From G963675935 sp963675935 (GTDB taxonomy: Bacteria; Planctomycetota; Planctomycetia; Pirellulales; Thermoguttaceae): DNA of 64,000 bases. Positions 25,808 to 34,066 of this stretch are shown here, piece after piece (position 1 is the first letter of the stretch; every line of letters begins with the position of its first letter). Made by a program: the position numbers and the translations under genes. The stretch covers positions 1,116,001-1,180,000 of the forward strand of contig CAXXPV010000003.1 of assembly GCA_963675935.2 (NCBI GenBank), given 5' to 3'. Below the pieces are notes generated by a model that was given only the letters and a program-made list of their open reading frames with translations, was not told the origin of the DNA and ran no database searches.

Positions 25808-26044
25808 ATGAAAGCCGTCTTGGAAGACATTGGTTATTCAAGCCCGCCCCACAAGTTGCTGGCGTTCTTCGAGAAGAGCCGCGATCAGTGGAAGACCAAG
25901 GCCTTGAAACGCAAACAGCGCATTCGGCAATTGGAAAAACGCGTTGCCGAACTGAAAGCCAGTCGGCACAAGTGGAAAGAGAAAGCCCAGAAACAGTGTG
26001 GCAGCCCCATCTCGCATGAAGACCGAAAACAAAAAAGAGCCTGA
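25808..26044 (+). CDS. Insertion sequence accessory protein (ORF A)
   Basis: A 78-aa basic, coiled-coil-like protein (MKAVLEDIGYSSPPHKLLAF, then ARG/LYS-rich heptads KRKQRIRQLEKRVAELK). The ATG at 25808 has AAGGAG six bases upstream; a GTG at 25787 lacks one. Its end overlaps the start of the transposase in another frame. It probably helps DNA binding or multimerisation of the transposase. Confidence 0.7.
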   Translation: MKAVLEDIGYSSPPHKLLAFFEKSRDQWKTKALKRKQRIRQLEKRVAELKASRHKWKEKAQKQCGSPISHEDRKQKRA

Positions 26045-27404
26045 GCCTTGTCCGGCTTCCGCGAACTCCGCCACGGCGGCTCTGGAGGTAACGCCGCTGC
26101 CCGGGCACCAATTCGGCACGGGCATGATCTCGCTGTTTGCGGACTTGGTGTTGAAGGCGGCCACCAGTCAGCGCGCCGCGGCGGGCGTGCTGCAATTGGT
26201 GGGAAAATACCTGACCGGCGTGGTGCGGGTGCCCTGCGCCAATGCGGGCCGTCTGTGGCTGATGCGGTTGGGACTTTTCGAACTGCTGCGGAAGAAAAAA
26301 GCCGCCCCGGATTGGGTATGGATTATGGACCACACGGTGCAGCTTGGGCCGCACAAGTGCTTGGTGATCGTCGGCGTACGGCTTTCGGCGTGGCGGCGGA
26401 AAAAGGCGCCCTTGGAACACGAGGATTTGTCGCTGCTGAGACTGGTTCCCATGCGGCAGTCTACCGCCACCGCGGTGGCAGAACAACTGGAAGCGACGAG
26501 GAAGGAGATGGGCGTCGTGCCTGCGGCGGTCCTCAGCGACGAAGGCGCGGAACTAAAAAGCGGCATGGCTCTGTTCCGAGCGCACTCGCCCGTGGCGCGG
26601 CGGGTGCCGCATGTCTTTGACATCAAGCACAAGGTGGCGATTCTGCTCAAACGAGAGTTGCACAACGATGCAGCGTGGCAATCCTTCGTCACCCACACCA
26701 ACCGCACGAAGCTACAAACCACCTTGACGGAATTGGCGTTTCTGGTTCCGCCCAGTTTGCGAACCAAGGCACGCTATATGAATCTGGACACGTTGGTCAA
26801 CTGGGGAAGCCGGGCGTTGGCCTACCTGGACGCCCCGCGAGACCTTCCCGGGCAGACGGTCGATCGCAAGAAGCTGCGGCAGAAACTGGGGTGGCTTAGC
26901 GAGTACCGTTCGGCGTTGGCTGCCTGGACCGAACTGCTGGCCGTCGCGGAACAGGCAGTCCGTTACGTCCGCAAAAAAGGGTATCATTGTCATGCGGCCA
27001 AGGAATTGAAAAGTCGCTTGCTTCTCCTGGCGCGCACGCCGAGCGGTCTTCGCCTGCAAGCGGGGATTGTGCAGTTTGTCAAGGAACAATCTCGATGGGT
27101 CAAAAAAGGGCGGCATCTGTTGGGCAGCAGTGAGGTTTTGGAGTCGCTCTTGGGCAAATACAAGCGTATTCAAGGAACGCACAGTAAGGGAGGCATGACC
27201 GGATCACTGCTGAACATTGGAGCTGCGGTTACGCACAAAACCTCGGACACCCTACAACAAGCATTTGCTACCGTGCCGGTTGCCGCGGTGGGGAAGTGGA
27301 TCCGAGAAAACCTCGGCTTAACGATCCCTGTTCAGCAGGCCATCGCCTTTCAAGGGAACAAAAACTGTCCGAACAACAAAACATTCCTTACACCAAGTTT
27401 TTAG
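26016..27404 (+). CDS. DDE transposase (ORF B)
   Basis: A 462-aa protein. Candidate catalytic residues are Asp105 in VWIMDHTVQLG, Asp175 in AVLSDEGAELKSGM and Glu376 (or Glu373) in SSEVLESLLGKYK, with the strand contexts of an RNase H-like DDE fold; the 200-residue gap before Glu holds a helical insertion. The start is uncertain: ATG 26016 or GTG 25998. Relative to ORF A it lies in the +1 frame, so a standard -1 frameshift would not join them. Confidence 0.8.
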   Translation: MKTENKKEPEPCPASANSATAALEVTPLPGHQFGTGMISLFADLVLKAATSQRAAAGVLQLVGKYLTGVVRVPCANAGRLWLMRLGLFELLRKKKAAPDWVWIMDHTVQLGPHKCLVIVGVRLSAWRRKKAPLEHEDLSLLRLVPMRQSTATAVAEQLEATRKEMGVVPAAVLSDEGAELKSGMALFRAHSPVARRVPHVFDIKHKVAILLKRELHNDAAWQSFVTHTNRTKLQTTLTELAFLVPPSLRTKARYMNLDTLVNWGSRALAYLDAPRDLPGQTVDRKKLRQKLGWLSEYRSALAAWTELLAVAEQAVRYVRKKGYHCHAAKELKSRLLLLARTPSGLRLQAGIVQFVKEQSRWVKKGRHLLGSSEVLESLLGKYKRIQGTHSKGGMTGSLLNIGAAVTHKTSDTLQQAFATVPVAAVGKWIRENLGLTIPVQQAIAFQGNKNCPNNKTFLTPSF

Positions 27405-27409
27405 CGGCC

Positions 27410-27522
27410 CACACTCCGTGTGCCGTTTGCCGCGTGTTTTTGCGGTCCGGCAATCATCAACATCCGGTAGTTGTCACGCTGGATAGCACTGCTGCGGACG
27501 GCACACGGAGTGTGCCTGCTAC
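27410..27522. repeat. Right part of the palindromic repeat split by the insertion sequence
   Basis: It starts with the duplicated cacactccgtgtg and ends with the complementary arm gcacacggagtgtgcctgc. Joined to 25690-25709 it would rebuild a normal repeat of the type after nuoN, with a loop of about 75 bases. Confidence 0.85.
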
Positions 27523-27575
27523 TTTTCGCCTACCGCACCGCGAACGGTTACCTCCCATGCCGTCAACTGCGACGC

Positions 27576-28280
27576 TTATTGATTTGCCAAACCCAACCGA
27601 TAGCCCACGCCGGGTTCCGTGAGAAGAAACCGCGGCTGGGCGGGGTCGGCTTCAATTTTGCGGCGAAGCTGGGCCATGTAGACTCGCAGATAATGCGTCT
27701 CGTACACGCTGTCCGGCCCCCAAACCTCCTTGAGAAGCTGCTTGTGGGTGATGACCTTGCCGGCGTTCTTTATCAGCGTCGTCAACAGGCGATATTCGAT
27801 GGGCGTCAGATGAATTTCCTCGTCGCCGACGAACACCTGACGACAAACCAGATCAACCCGCAAATCACCCAGAACGAAAACAGGTTCCCCTGATTCGCCG
27901 GCGCCTTGGGCGGCGTGGCGAAGGGCGACGCGAATCCGGGCGATCAGCTCGCCGACGCTGAACGGCTTGGTCAGGTAGTCGTCGGCGCCGGCGTCGAGCG
28001 CATCGACCTTCTGGTGTTCCTGGCCTCGGGCCGAGAGGATGATGATCGGCATGTGCGACCACTCGCGAACCAGGCGGATGACTTCCATGCCGTCGATGTC
28101 GGGCAGGCCGAGGTCCAAGATCATCAAATCCGGCTGTTGGCTGGCAGCTTGCATCACGCCGTCGCGTCCGGCGATGGATTCCACGAGTCGATAGCCCTGG
28201 CCCACGAGCGAGACCCGCAGGAACTTGCGGATTTCCTGCTCGTCCTCGATCAGCAGAATTTTTGGGCCTTCGGCGGTCAT
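27576..28280 (-). CDS. kdpE: KDP operon response regulator KdpE
   Basis: A 234-aa OmpR-family regulator. The receiver domain is at residues 1-120, with ILLIEDEQEIRKFLR, the phosphoacceptor in LMILDLGLPDIDG and the conserved Lys in YLTKPFS. The winged-helix DNA-binding domain covers residues 135-232 (LTPIEYRLLTTLI, YETHYLRVYMAQLRRKI, TEPGVGYRL). KdpD phosphorylates it and it activates the kdp operon under potassium limitation. Its start overlaps the stop of the upstream HNH-like gene by four bases, so it is translated in coupling with that gene and not directly with kdpD. Confidence 0.95.
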   Translation of the reverse strand: MTAEGPKILLIEDEQEIRKFLRVSLVGQGYRLVESIAGRDGVMQAASQQPDLMILDLGLPDIDGMEVIRLVREWSHMPIIILSARGQEHQKVDALDAGADDYLTKPFSVGELIARIRVALRHAAQGAGESGEPVFVLGDLRVDLVCRQVFVGDEEIHLTPIEYRLLTTLIKNAGKVITHKQLLKEVWGPDSVYETHYLRVYMAQLRRKIEADPAQPRFLLTEPGVGYRLGLANQ

Positions 28281-29626
28281 GGTGTGCTAACGCTATATGT
28301 ACCTAATTGCTTAGAAAGCCCCCCTACAGGTGCGAAGGCGTTGAGAATATCATCGGAAATTGCTTTGTTTATTTCGACACTGATTGCATGATGTTGTGTA
28401 ATCACATTGAGACCACAAAAAGCGTCATTTACGAATATACGCAACTTGCCAGTGTCGAACCTAACAGTGTTGGGCGTCAATCGTATGGGATCGCACAAAC
28501 AGCAGGCAAACGTTGTGAGCATCCCAGAGTTTGGCAACGCGAGAAAAGCTATGTACGGACACTCAACAAATACATCGCAAAGAAAACGACGCACTTCGGG
28601 GATTTCCCAGCATTCACGAACATCGTCGTTATAGCCATCGACTAATATCGCCACACGCTGCATGGCAGCTATTGCAGATTCCCTTGTATTGACAAGCTCT
28701 TTAAGGCGAGCCACAACACGGGCAGTGGCTTGTACCTCAATCTCTTCCTTCGGAATGCTAATCATAAGTAAACCGGTTCTTTTGCTCACGAGATCCGTAA
28801 TGATGCTTCCGAACTCCCTGTCATCTGATTGGTGATTGCCCGTGTAGCGTATGGGGTAATTTGCCATGTGTGAGTACATACACTGAAAGAGATGAACATT
28901 TCCAGCAGCAAGCTCCATATGGCCGTCCGTCGTTAGTTCTTTTGCACTCGGGATCATTGCCTGGAATTGCGATTTCAACTTCATAATATCAACACAATGT
29001 TCCTCGCGGTCTGGCGCAGGAATGAAGAAGGTAAAGCAAAACGTGTCGATATAGATCTGACGCTGGACCATGTCTGTATAATAGCGACTATCACTTCTAA
29101 ACTGTGTTAGCCGAAACCAACATGGTTCCTCAATGTTGTTATCTCCCCCGACATTCCTTCTCGCTGGTACTGGGGGACTCACGCTGTAATCGGTTGGAGC
29201 GACAAGGTGGGCGAATAATACCGGCTTGGCTGGAATATCCGCTTCTCCAAATATATAATCCCGATACTCAGAAAGAATGGAAACATCGGCATTATGCACT
29301 CTGGCACTATTGAAGCAGAGCTTGAGAAGCCAACGTAAGAGTAAATTGTAGTCGTAATCAAGAACTGTGGACTCGCTGCAATACACGGGAATGGACAACA
29401 CTTTTCCATAGAGAAGTTTTCCATATTCATCGAGGCCGCTGAGAGCCTCATTGTTACAGCGTTTGCACACATCGTTAATTAGAATGTCACCATATAGATG
29501 CCCAATTGGATTCCTAGCGTTGAATGTTTCCAACCCCTGTTGCCCAACGGCTTTGGAATACCAATCGGGAATGATATGTTCATGTGTCGGGATGCAGTCA
29601 ACACCACAATATGCACAACAAGTCAT
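28277..29626 (-). CDS. HNH-type zinc-ribbon protein inserted between kdpD and kdpE
   Basis: A 449-aa protein. The N-terminus has a treble-clef/HNH pattern: CAYCGVD at residues 4-10, THEHIIPDW at 14-22 and VCKRCNNEALS near 52-62, i.e. CxxC, H-x-H and CxxCN. The remaining 380 residues match no family I know. Base composition is clearly more AT-rich than kdpD and kdpE, which suggests transfer. It sits 111 bases after kdpD and shares ATGA with kdpE. HNH proteins of this layout are often nucleases of defence or selfish elements; activity here is inferred only from the motif. Confidence 0.7.
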   Translation of the reverse strand: MTCCAYCGVDCIPTHEHIIPDWYSKAVGQQGLETFNARNPIGHLYGDILINDVCKRCNNEALSGLDEYGKLLYGKVLSIPVYCSESTVLDYDYNLLLRWLLKLCFNSARVHNADVSILSEYRDYIFGEADIPAKPVLFAHLVAPTDYSVSPPVPARRNVGGDNNIEEPCWFRLTQFRSDSRYYTDMVQRQIYIDTFCFTFFIPAPDREEHCVDIMKLKSQFQAMIPSAKELTTDGHMELAAGNVHLFQCMYSHMANYPIRYTGNHQSDDREFGSIITDLVSKRTGLLMISIPKEEIEVQATARVVARLKELVNTRESAIAAMQRVAILVDGYNDDVRECWEIPEVRRFLCDVFVECPYIAFLALPNSGMLTTFACCLCDPIRLTPNTVRFDTGKLRIFVNDAFCGLNVITQHHAISVEINKAISDDILNAFAPVGGLSKQLGTYSVSTP

Positions 29627-29737
29627 TATCTTAGCTTTCCTGAATCAGGGTTGGGTGGTGATTGGTGTTCTCTTAAACATTATTTAGCACAACTGGTGGA
29701 CAACGAGTTGTTTCTAATATACCCTACCCTCTTTCAT

Positions 29738-32593
29738 TTACCCTTCGTTCTCGCTCTGTAAAAAACAATCGCCCATGCAAGGCGGCGTTCCTTCCAACGG
29801 CAGCGTGAATCGGAACACCGCGCCGCCGCCCGGGCGGTTTGCCGCCACAATTTTGCCACCGTGCAATTGTACGATTCCCCGACAAATTGCCAAGCCGAGT
29901 CCGGTTCCCGTGCGAGTTTTGGAATCGCCAACCCTATAAAACTTCTCGAACAGCCGGTTCGGATCGTTGGGCGGAAGGCCGGGACCGCGGTCGGCAACCT
30001 CGATCACGATCGTGTCGTCCTCATGCCGGGCGGAAATTTCAATCGGCGTACCGGGCGGCGTGTAGCGTGCGGCGTTTTCCAACAAATTGACCAGCACCTG
30101 TTGAATCAGCAGATCATCCAACGGCGCGAACGGCAAGTCGGCGGCGACGTCGGTCGTGACCGGGCGGTCCTTCAATTGCCGCGAAGTCCTGGCCAGCGCG
30201 GCCCCGACGACTTCCTCGATCGGCTGCCACTGCTTTCGCACTTCCAACGCGCCGGCTTGCAGCCGGGTCATGTCCAAAAGGTTCGCCACGAGCCGGTTCA
30301 GCCGTTCCGATTCCTCCAAAATCGAGGCGGCCAGTTCTCGCCGCACTTCGGGCGTGAGCGATTGGTCGCCCTCCAACAGCGTGCTGCTTGCCCCGGTGAC
30401 GACCGACAGCGGCGTGCGCAGGTCGTGCGACACGGCGCTCAACAACGAACTTCGCAGCCGCTCGGTTTCAATGTCGAGCCGAATTTGATCGGCCTCGGTT
30501 TCGAGATTCGCCCGCTCCAAGGCAATGGCAATCAGGCCGGCGAACGCTTCGAGGAGATGGAGTTGTTCGATGTCGAGATTCGATGTCGAACTGGACGGAA
30601 TGACACCGAGCACGCCGACCGCGCCGCGCGAGGTTGGAAGCGGCAGATAGACGCCTTCCGAGCCGGGCAGCGTGGCGGTGCCTCGGCCCGCGATTTCGCC
30701 ATGCTCGAACACCCACTTGGCCACGGCCTCGTCGTGAACGTTCAAGGAGAGACTATCGCCAGCGGAGAAAAGGGGGACAGGCACCATTTGTGCAAAGCAC
30801 CCTTCGGGCCGTTCCGGCAAATGGAGCCTGTCCCCCTTTTCTCCCAGATTTCGGTTCTGATCGGGCAGAAGCACCACCGCGCGAACATCGGAGGCCGCCA
30901 TGACGTGCCGGGCCGCGATGCGGGCGATTTGCTCCGCGCTTTGCGTGGCCGCCAACTCGCGGCTCATCGCGTACAACGCCGCCGTGCGACGCTCGCGCCG
31001 CCGGGCCGCTTGCGCCTGGAATTGCACCCGGGCGGTCAGCGTGCTAATCACAAGACCCGTCACAAGCATCACCAAAAACGTGAAGAAGTATTCCGTGTCT
31101 CGCACCGCGAGCGTCCATTGCGGCGGCACGAAGCAAAAATCGAAAACGGCCACGCTCAGAATGGTCGCCAAGATCGACGGACCTCGCCCCAGCCGGAGCG
31201 AAACGGCCACCACGCCCAGCATATAAATCATCACCAGATTGGTCGGATCGAGACGCGACGACATCGAAAAACTCAGTCCCGTGCAGCCCAACACCATCAG
31301 GATTGCCCAAAGATAGCCGAGACGCTCGATCGGTTGTTGATGGGCTTGCGCGGCGGGCGCGGCGGTCGGCTGAGGATCGCCGCTGATGACGTAAACGTCG
31401 ATGTCGCCGCACTTGCGCGTCAGTTCGTACACCAGCGAACCGCGAAACAACTCCTTCCAACGCGGCTGCTTAGGCTTGCCCACCACGATCTTTGTGACGT
31501 TGCGGCTTCTGGCATATTGAATCAGTTCATCGGCCACGCTCTGGCCGCTCAAGGTCGCCGTCTCGCCTCCAAGCTGCTCGACGAGCCGAAGCGTTTGGGT
31601 AAGTCGCTCTCGATCGGCGGCGGAAAGGTCGGCGTCATGTGGCGTCTCGACGTGGACGGCGATCCAAGGCGATTTCAGGCCAGCCGCCATGCGACGAGCC
31701 GCGCGAACCAACCGGTCGGCAAAAGGACTTGGGCCGACGCTCACCAAAATCCGCTCGCGGGCGGGCCATGTTCCTTGCACCGCCTGTTCGTCGCGATACA
31801 CGTCCATCTGCTCGCCGACCCGCTCTGCCGTTCGCCGCAGGGCCAATTCCCGCAGGGCGATCAAGTTGCCCTTCGTGAAGAAGTGGGCCATCGCTCGCTC
31901 GGCCTCTCGGGCGATATAGACCTTGCCTTCTCGCAATCGCTCCAATAGATCGTCGGGCGGAAGGTCAACCAACTCGACTTCGTCGGCCTGTTCCAAGATC
32001 GAATCGGGCACAGTTTCGCGAACCACGACGCCGGTGATTTGGGCGATCACATCGTTGAGGCTCTCAAGATGCTGGACGTTGAGCGTTGTGTAGACGTCGA
32101 TGCCGGCGTCGAGCAACTGCATCACGTCCTGCCATCGCTTCGCGTGGGTGACTCCGGGAAAAGGGGACTGGTCCAATTTGTGCTCGGCACCCACAGGGCC
32201 GTTCCGGCAAATTGGACCTGTCCCCTTTTCCCCAGCGGAAACGTTGGTGTGCGCCAACTCGTCCACAATAAGAAGTTGCGGATGCAACTCCAATGCCGCA
32301 TCGAGATTGAACTCGAAGAGTTTCGCCCCGCGATATTCGATTTCCAATCGGGGAAGAATATCCAAGCCGAGAACGAGAGCTTGGGTATCCGGCCGGCAGT
32401 GCGGCTCGATGTATCCAATGACGACGTCCGCGCCTTCCTTGCCAGCTTTCCGTGCGGCTTCGAGCATGGCGTAGGTTTTGCCGACGCCGGGCGCCGCCCC
32501 GAAGAAGATTTTCAGCTTCCCCCGTGCTTGTTTCGCCTCATCGGCTTGCACGCGGGCGAGCAGGGCGTCGGGATTGGGGCGAAGATTAGTCAT
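29738..32593 (-). CDS. kdpD: Osmosensitive potassium-channel histidine kinase KdpD
   Basis: A 951-aa sensor kinase. Residues 25-230 form the KdpD domain with Walker A FFGAAPGVGKT and Walker-B-like LLIVDELAHTN; residues 250-380 a USP domain; four TM helices follow at 395-500, then a GAF-like region and a histidine kinase with phosphoacceptor VSHDLRTPLS, NLLENAARYTPPG and GTGLGLAI. It senses potassium need and controls KdpE. Two palindromic repeats are translated in frame, at residues 121-147 and 584-610. The ATG at 32593 was preferred to a TTG at 32620. Confidence 0.95.
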   Translation of the reverse strand: MTNLRPNPDALLARVQADEAKQARGKLKIFFGAAPGVGKTYAMLEAARKAGKEGADVVIGYIEPHCRPDTQALVLGLDILPRLEIEYRGAKLFEFNLDAALELHPQLLIVDELAHTNVSAGEKGTGPICRNGPVGAEHKLDQSPFPGVTHAKRWQDVMQLLDAGIDVYTTLNVQHLESLNDVIAQITGVVVRETVPDSILEQADEVELVDLPPDDLLERLREGKVYIAREAERAMAHFFTKGNLIALRELALRRTAERVGEQMDVYRDEQAVQGTWPARERILVSVGPSPFADRLVRAARRMAAGLKSPWIAVHVETPHDADLSAADRERLTQTLRLVEQLGGETATLSGQSVADELIQYARSRNVTKIVVGKPKQPRWKELFRGSLVYELTRKCGDIDVYVISGDPQPTAAPAAQAHQQPIERLGYLWAILMVLGCTGLSFSMSSRLDPTNLVMIYMLGVVAVSLRLGRGPSILATILSVAVFDFCFVPPQWTLAVRDTEYFFTFLVMLVTGLVISTLTARVQFQAQAARRRERRTAALYAMSRELAATQSAEQIARIAARHVMAASDVRAVVLLPDQNRNLGEKGDRLHLPERPEGCFAQMVPVPLFSAGDSLSLNVHDEAVAKWVFEHGEIAGRGTATLPGSEGVYLPLPTSRGAVGVLGVIPSSSTSNLDIEQLHLLEAFAGLIAIALERANLETEADQIRLDIETERLRSSLLSAVSHDLRTPLSVVTGASSTLLEGDQSLTPEVRRELAASILEESERLNRLVANLLDMTRLQAGALEVRKQWQPIEEVVGAALARTSRQLKDRPVTTDVAADLPFAPLDDLLIQQVLVNLLENAARYTPPGTPIEISARHEDDTIVIEVADRGPGLPPNDPNRLFEKFYRVGDSKTRTGTGLGLAICRGIVQLHGGKIVAANRPGGGAVFRFTLPLEGTPPCMGDCFLQSENEG
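30764..30844. repeat. In-frame palindromic element inside kdpD (second copy)
   Basis: Arms ggagaaaagggggacaggc... (30764-30790) and its complement (30818-30844) have one mismatch over 27 bases. The central sequence gggccgttccggcaaa is shared with the other kdpD element. It is translated as GEKGDRLHLPERPEG and following residues between the predicted GAF strands, with the frame intact. Confidence 0.85.
32156..32232. repeat. In-frame palindromic element inside kdpD (first copy)
   Basis: Arms gggaaaaggggactggtcca... (32156-32179) and the complement (32209-32232) have one mismatch over 24 bases. Translated, it places about 26 residues (EKGTGPICRNGPVGAEHKL and so on) between DELAHTNVSA and THAKRWQDV, a point where other KdpD proteins have only five or so residues. 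Confidence 0.88.
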
Positions 32594-32795
32594 TGGGTCT
32601 TTGATCGACTTTTCTGGCAATCAATTCGCTGCATGCTCTGACGCAGTTGCCACATATCATGGCTCCGGCGGGGCCTTCCGCGAACGGTCCCGCATCCTGA
32701 TAACTGCGACCGCAAAATGAGCAGTAGGCGTCTCGGGCGGCTGTCGGAAAGTGATGGTGTAGAAAGCGACCAAGCCACAGACCAATCCGCGTCAT
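32586..32795 (-). CDS. Small ClpX-type C4 zinc-finger protein
   Basis: A 69-aa protein consisting of a short basic leader (MTRIGLWLGRFLHHHF) and a ClpX N-terminal-type zinc finger: CSFCGRSYQDAG then MICGNCVRAC, i.e. CxxC and CxxC 22 apart. GGAGG lies 8 bases before the ATG at 32795, which decides the start. It overlaps the kdpD start by eight bases. ClpX zinc fingers bind adaptors and substrates, so it may mark a partner for proteolysis or act as a small adaptor in the kdp region. Confidence 0.7.
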   Translation of the reverse strand: MTRIGLWLGRFLHHHFPTAARDAYCSFCGRSYQDAGPFAEGPAGAMICGNCVRACSELIARKVDQRPND

Positions 32796-33141
32796 CGAAA
32801 ATGCCTCCATTAAGTTACACCTGGAACGTTTGCCTGCGTACTATTTCTCTAGCCCAGGCGTTTACGCCTGCGGATACGGCACCATTATTACGCCCATTCA
32901 TGGGCGTTTCCGCCGCAGGCGGTATTAGGCCCGTGCTTTAGCACGGGTTCGCGGTTGCGCCTCGTATTAAAATTTGCTCTCATCCGTGTTGTCACGCCCA
33001 TTCATGGGCGTCCTGCTGGTCGAACAACAGGAGGCCCGTGAACGGGCCTGACAACTAATTGACAATCTTCTCGCCATTCCAAACCCGACGTAAACGTCGG
33101 GCCTAATACCGCCTGCGGCGGACAAGGGCCGTGAACGGCCC
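32796..33141. other. Hairpin-rich gap in the kdp region
   Basis: About 350 bases without a gene. Several short hairpins follow each other: acgcccattcatgggcgt (32890-32907, repeated at 32994-33011), cccgtgctttagcacggg (about 32930-32947) and aggcccgtgaacgggcct (about 33032-33049). It separates kdpC and the DUF104-type gene from the zinc-finger gene and kdpD, so two transcripts are likely. Confidence 0.7.
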
Positions 33142-33216
33142 TCAGCCCTCACGATGTAAGCCCATGAAATCGCACCACGCTTGTGCCGTACAATGATAGA
33201 GAAATACGAGAGTCAT
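33142..33216 (-). pseudogene. Possible toxin stub after the DUF104-type gene
   Basis: An ATG in ATGA overlap with the DUF104-type stop begins a 24-codon frame MTLVFLYHCTAQAWCDFMGL. PIN toxins paired with this antitoxin type often begin MTL(V/I)FxDT; here the match fades after MTLVFL, so this may be a decayed toxin start. The evidence is the overlap geometry plus six residues. Confidence 0.3.
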
Positions 33217-33425
33217 GGCTGGTGCTCGTTATGTCGGGCGGCAACATCGTGTTCACCGGAACAGTAACGCTCCCCGAGAATTTCGTATACATCGTCGAGA
33301 CCATGTTGCCGTTGTGCCGTCTTGATAGCGTGGATTTCGATTTCCACCTCACACCGTTCCGGTAAACAGACCGGCTGAATTGGACGGAAAACGCCGTTTT
33401 CATATATCACGTGAATGATACTCAT
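33213..33425 (-). CDS. DUF104 (AF2212-like) antitoxin-type protein
   Basis: A 70-aa protein starting MSIIHVIYENGVFRPIQPVC, then LPERCEVEIEI; the pattern xxAxYENGVFxPLEPVxLxEGxxVxxxI is the DUF104 signature, a small beta-barrel antitoxin family often paired with a PIN toxin. A GAGGGGAA-type site lies before the ATG at 33425. It starts 28 bases after the kdpC stop, so it may be read with the kdp operon. No full toxin follows. Confidence 0.7.
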   Translation of the reverse strand: MSIIHVIYENGVFRPIQPVCLPERCEVEIEIHAIKTAQRQHGLDDVYEILGERYCSGEHDVAARHNEHQP

Positions 33426-33452
33426 GGCGGTTCCCCTCGGAATTTCCATATT

Positions 33453-34028
33453 CTAACGCCGTTCACTATTCAATTCGAGATTCAATTCTACCACATTCAC
33501 ACGCGGCTCGCCTAGCAGGCCGAAGGTGCGGCTTGCTGTGTGTCGGGCGACCAGTTGCCGGACGATTATTTCGTCCATTTCGCGGGCTTTTGCCACTCTG
33601 GCGATTTGATAATCGGCCGCCGCGGGGCTGATGTGCGGATCAAGTCCGCTGGCTGATGCCGTAACGAGATCAATCGGGATAGGAGCCTTGTTGTCTGGAT
33701 CGGCTTTTCGTAGCGCGGCGATGCGTTGTTCAACGGCTTTCGCCAAATCCGGATTCGTCGGCCCCAAGTTCGATCCGCCCGACGACTCGGCGTTGTAGCC
33801 GATCGGCGACGTGGCCGACGGCCGGCTCCAAAAGTATTTTGCGTCGGTGAACTGTTGGCCGATCAACGACGAGCCGACCGGCTTTTCGTTGCGATATATC
33901 AAACTGCCGTTTGCCTGATTTGGGAAGACGAACTGTGCAATGCCGGTAATCGCCAACGGATAGATGACGCCCGTCAGAAGGCTGAAAATCAGGAGCAACA
34001 GGAACGCTTGTTTGGTTTGTTTGAGCAT
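33453..34028 (-). CDS. kdpC: Potassium-transporting ATPase subunit C
   Basis: A 191-aa periplasmic-side subunit of the Kdp potassium pump with one N-terminal TM helix (LLLLIFSLLTGVIYPLAITG). Family signatures are QFTDAKYFWSRPSATSPIGYNAESSGGSNLGPTNP (residues 60-95 in part) and the terminal ASGLDPHISPAAADYQIARVA. It lies 128 bases after kdpB, the gap holding a hairpin repeat. Confidence 0.96.
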   Translation of the reverse strand: MLKQTKQAFLLLLIFSLLTGVIYPLAITGIAQFVFPNQANGSLIYRNEKPVGSSLIGQQFTDAKYFWSRPSATSPIGYNAESSGGSNLGPTNPDLAKAVEQRIAALRKADPDNKAPIPIDLVTASASGLDPHISPAAADYQIARVAKAREMDEIIVRQLVARHTASRTFGLLGEPRVNVVELNLELNSERR

Positions 34029-34066
34029 GGAATTGTCCGTTCATTGACTCGGAGAATGGATGTCGC

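Larger units (their letters stand above)
25710..27409 (+). mobile_element. Insertion sequence, about 1.7 kb, two ORFs, DDE transposase
   Basis: Terminal inverted repeats of 13 bases are perfect: GGCCGCTAAAAAC at 25710-25722 and its complement at 27397-27409. A 13-base direct repeat cacactccgtgtg flanks both ends (25697-25709 and 27410-27422), as expected of a target-site duplication. It carries a small helical ORF and a 462-aa transposase. The family was not recognised with confidence. Intact ends and ORFs suggest a recent, possibly active, insertion. Confidence 0.9.

Noticed and set aside
25998..26044. Programmed -1 frameshift joining the two insertion-sequence ORFs
   Set aside because: A run of A bases is present, but the transposase lies in the +1 frame relative to ORF A, so a -1 slip would not reach it.
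29861..31948. 695-aa plus-strand frame opposite kdpD
   Set aside because: It is an open antisense frame caused by codon bias; kdpD motifs are intact on the other strand.
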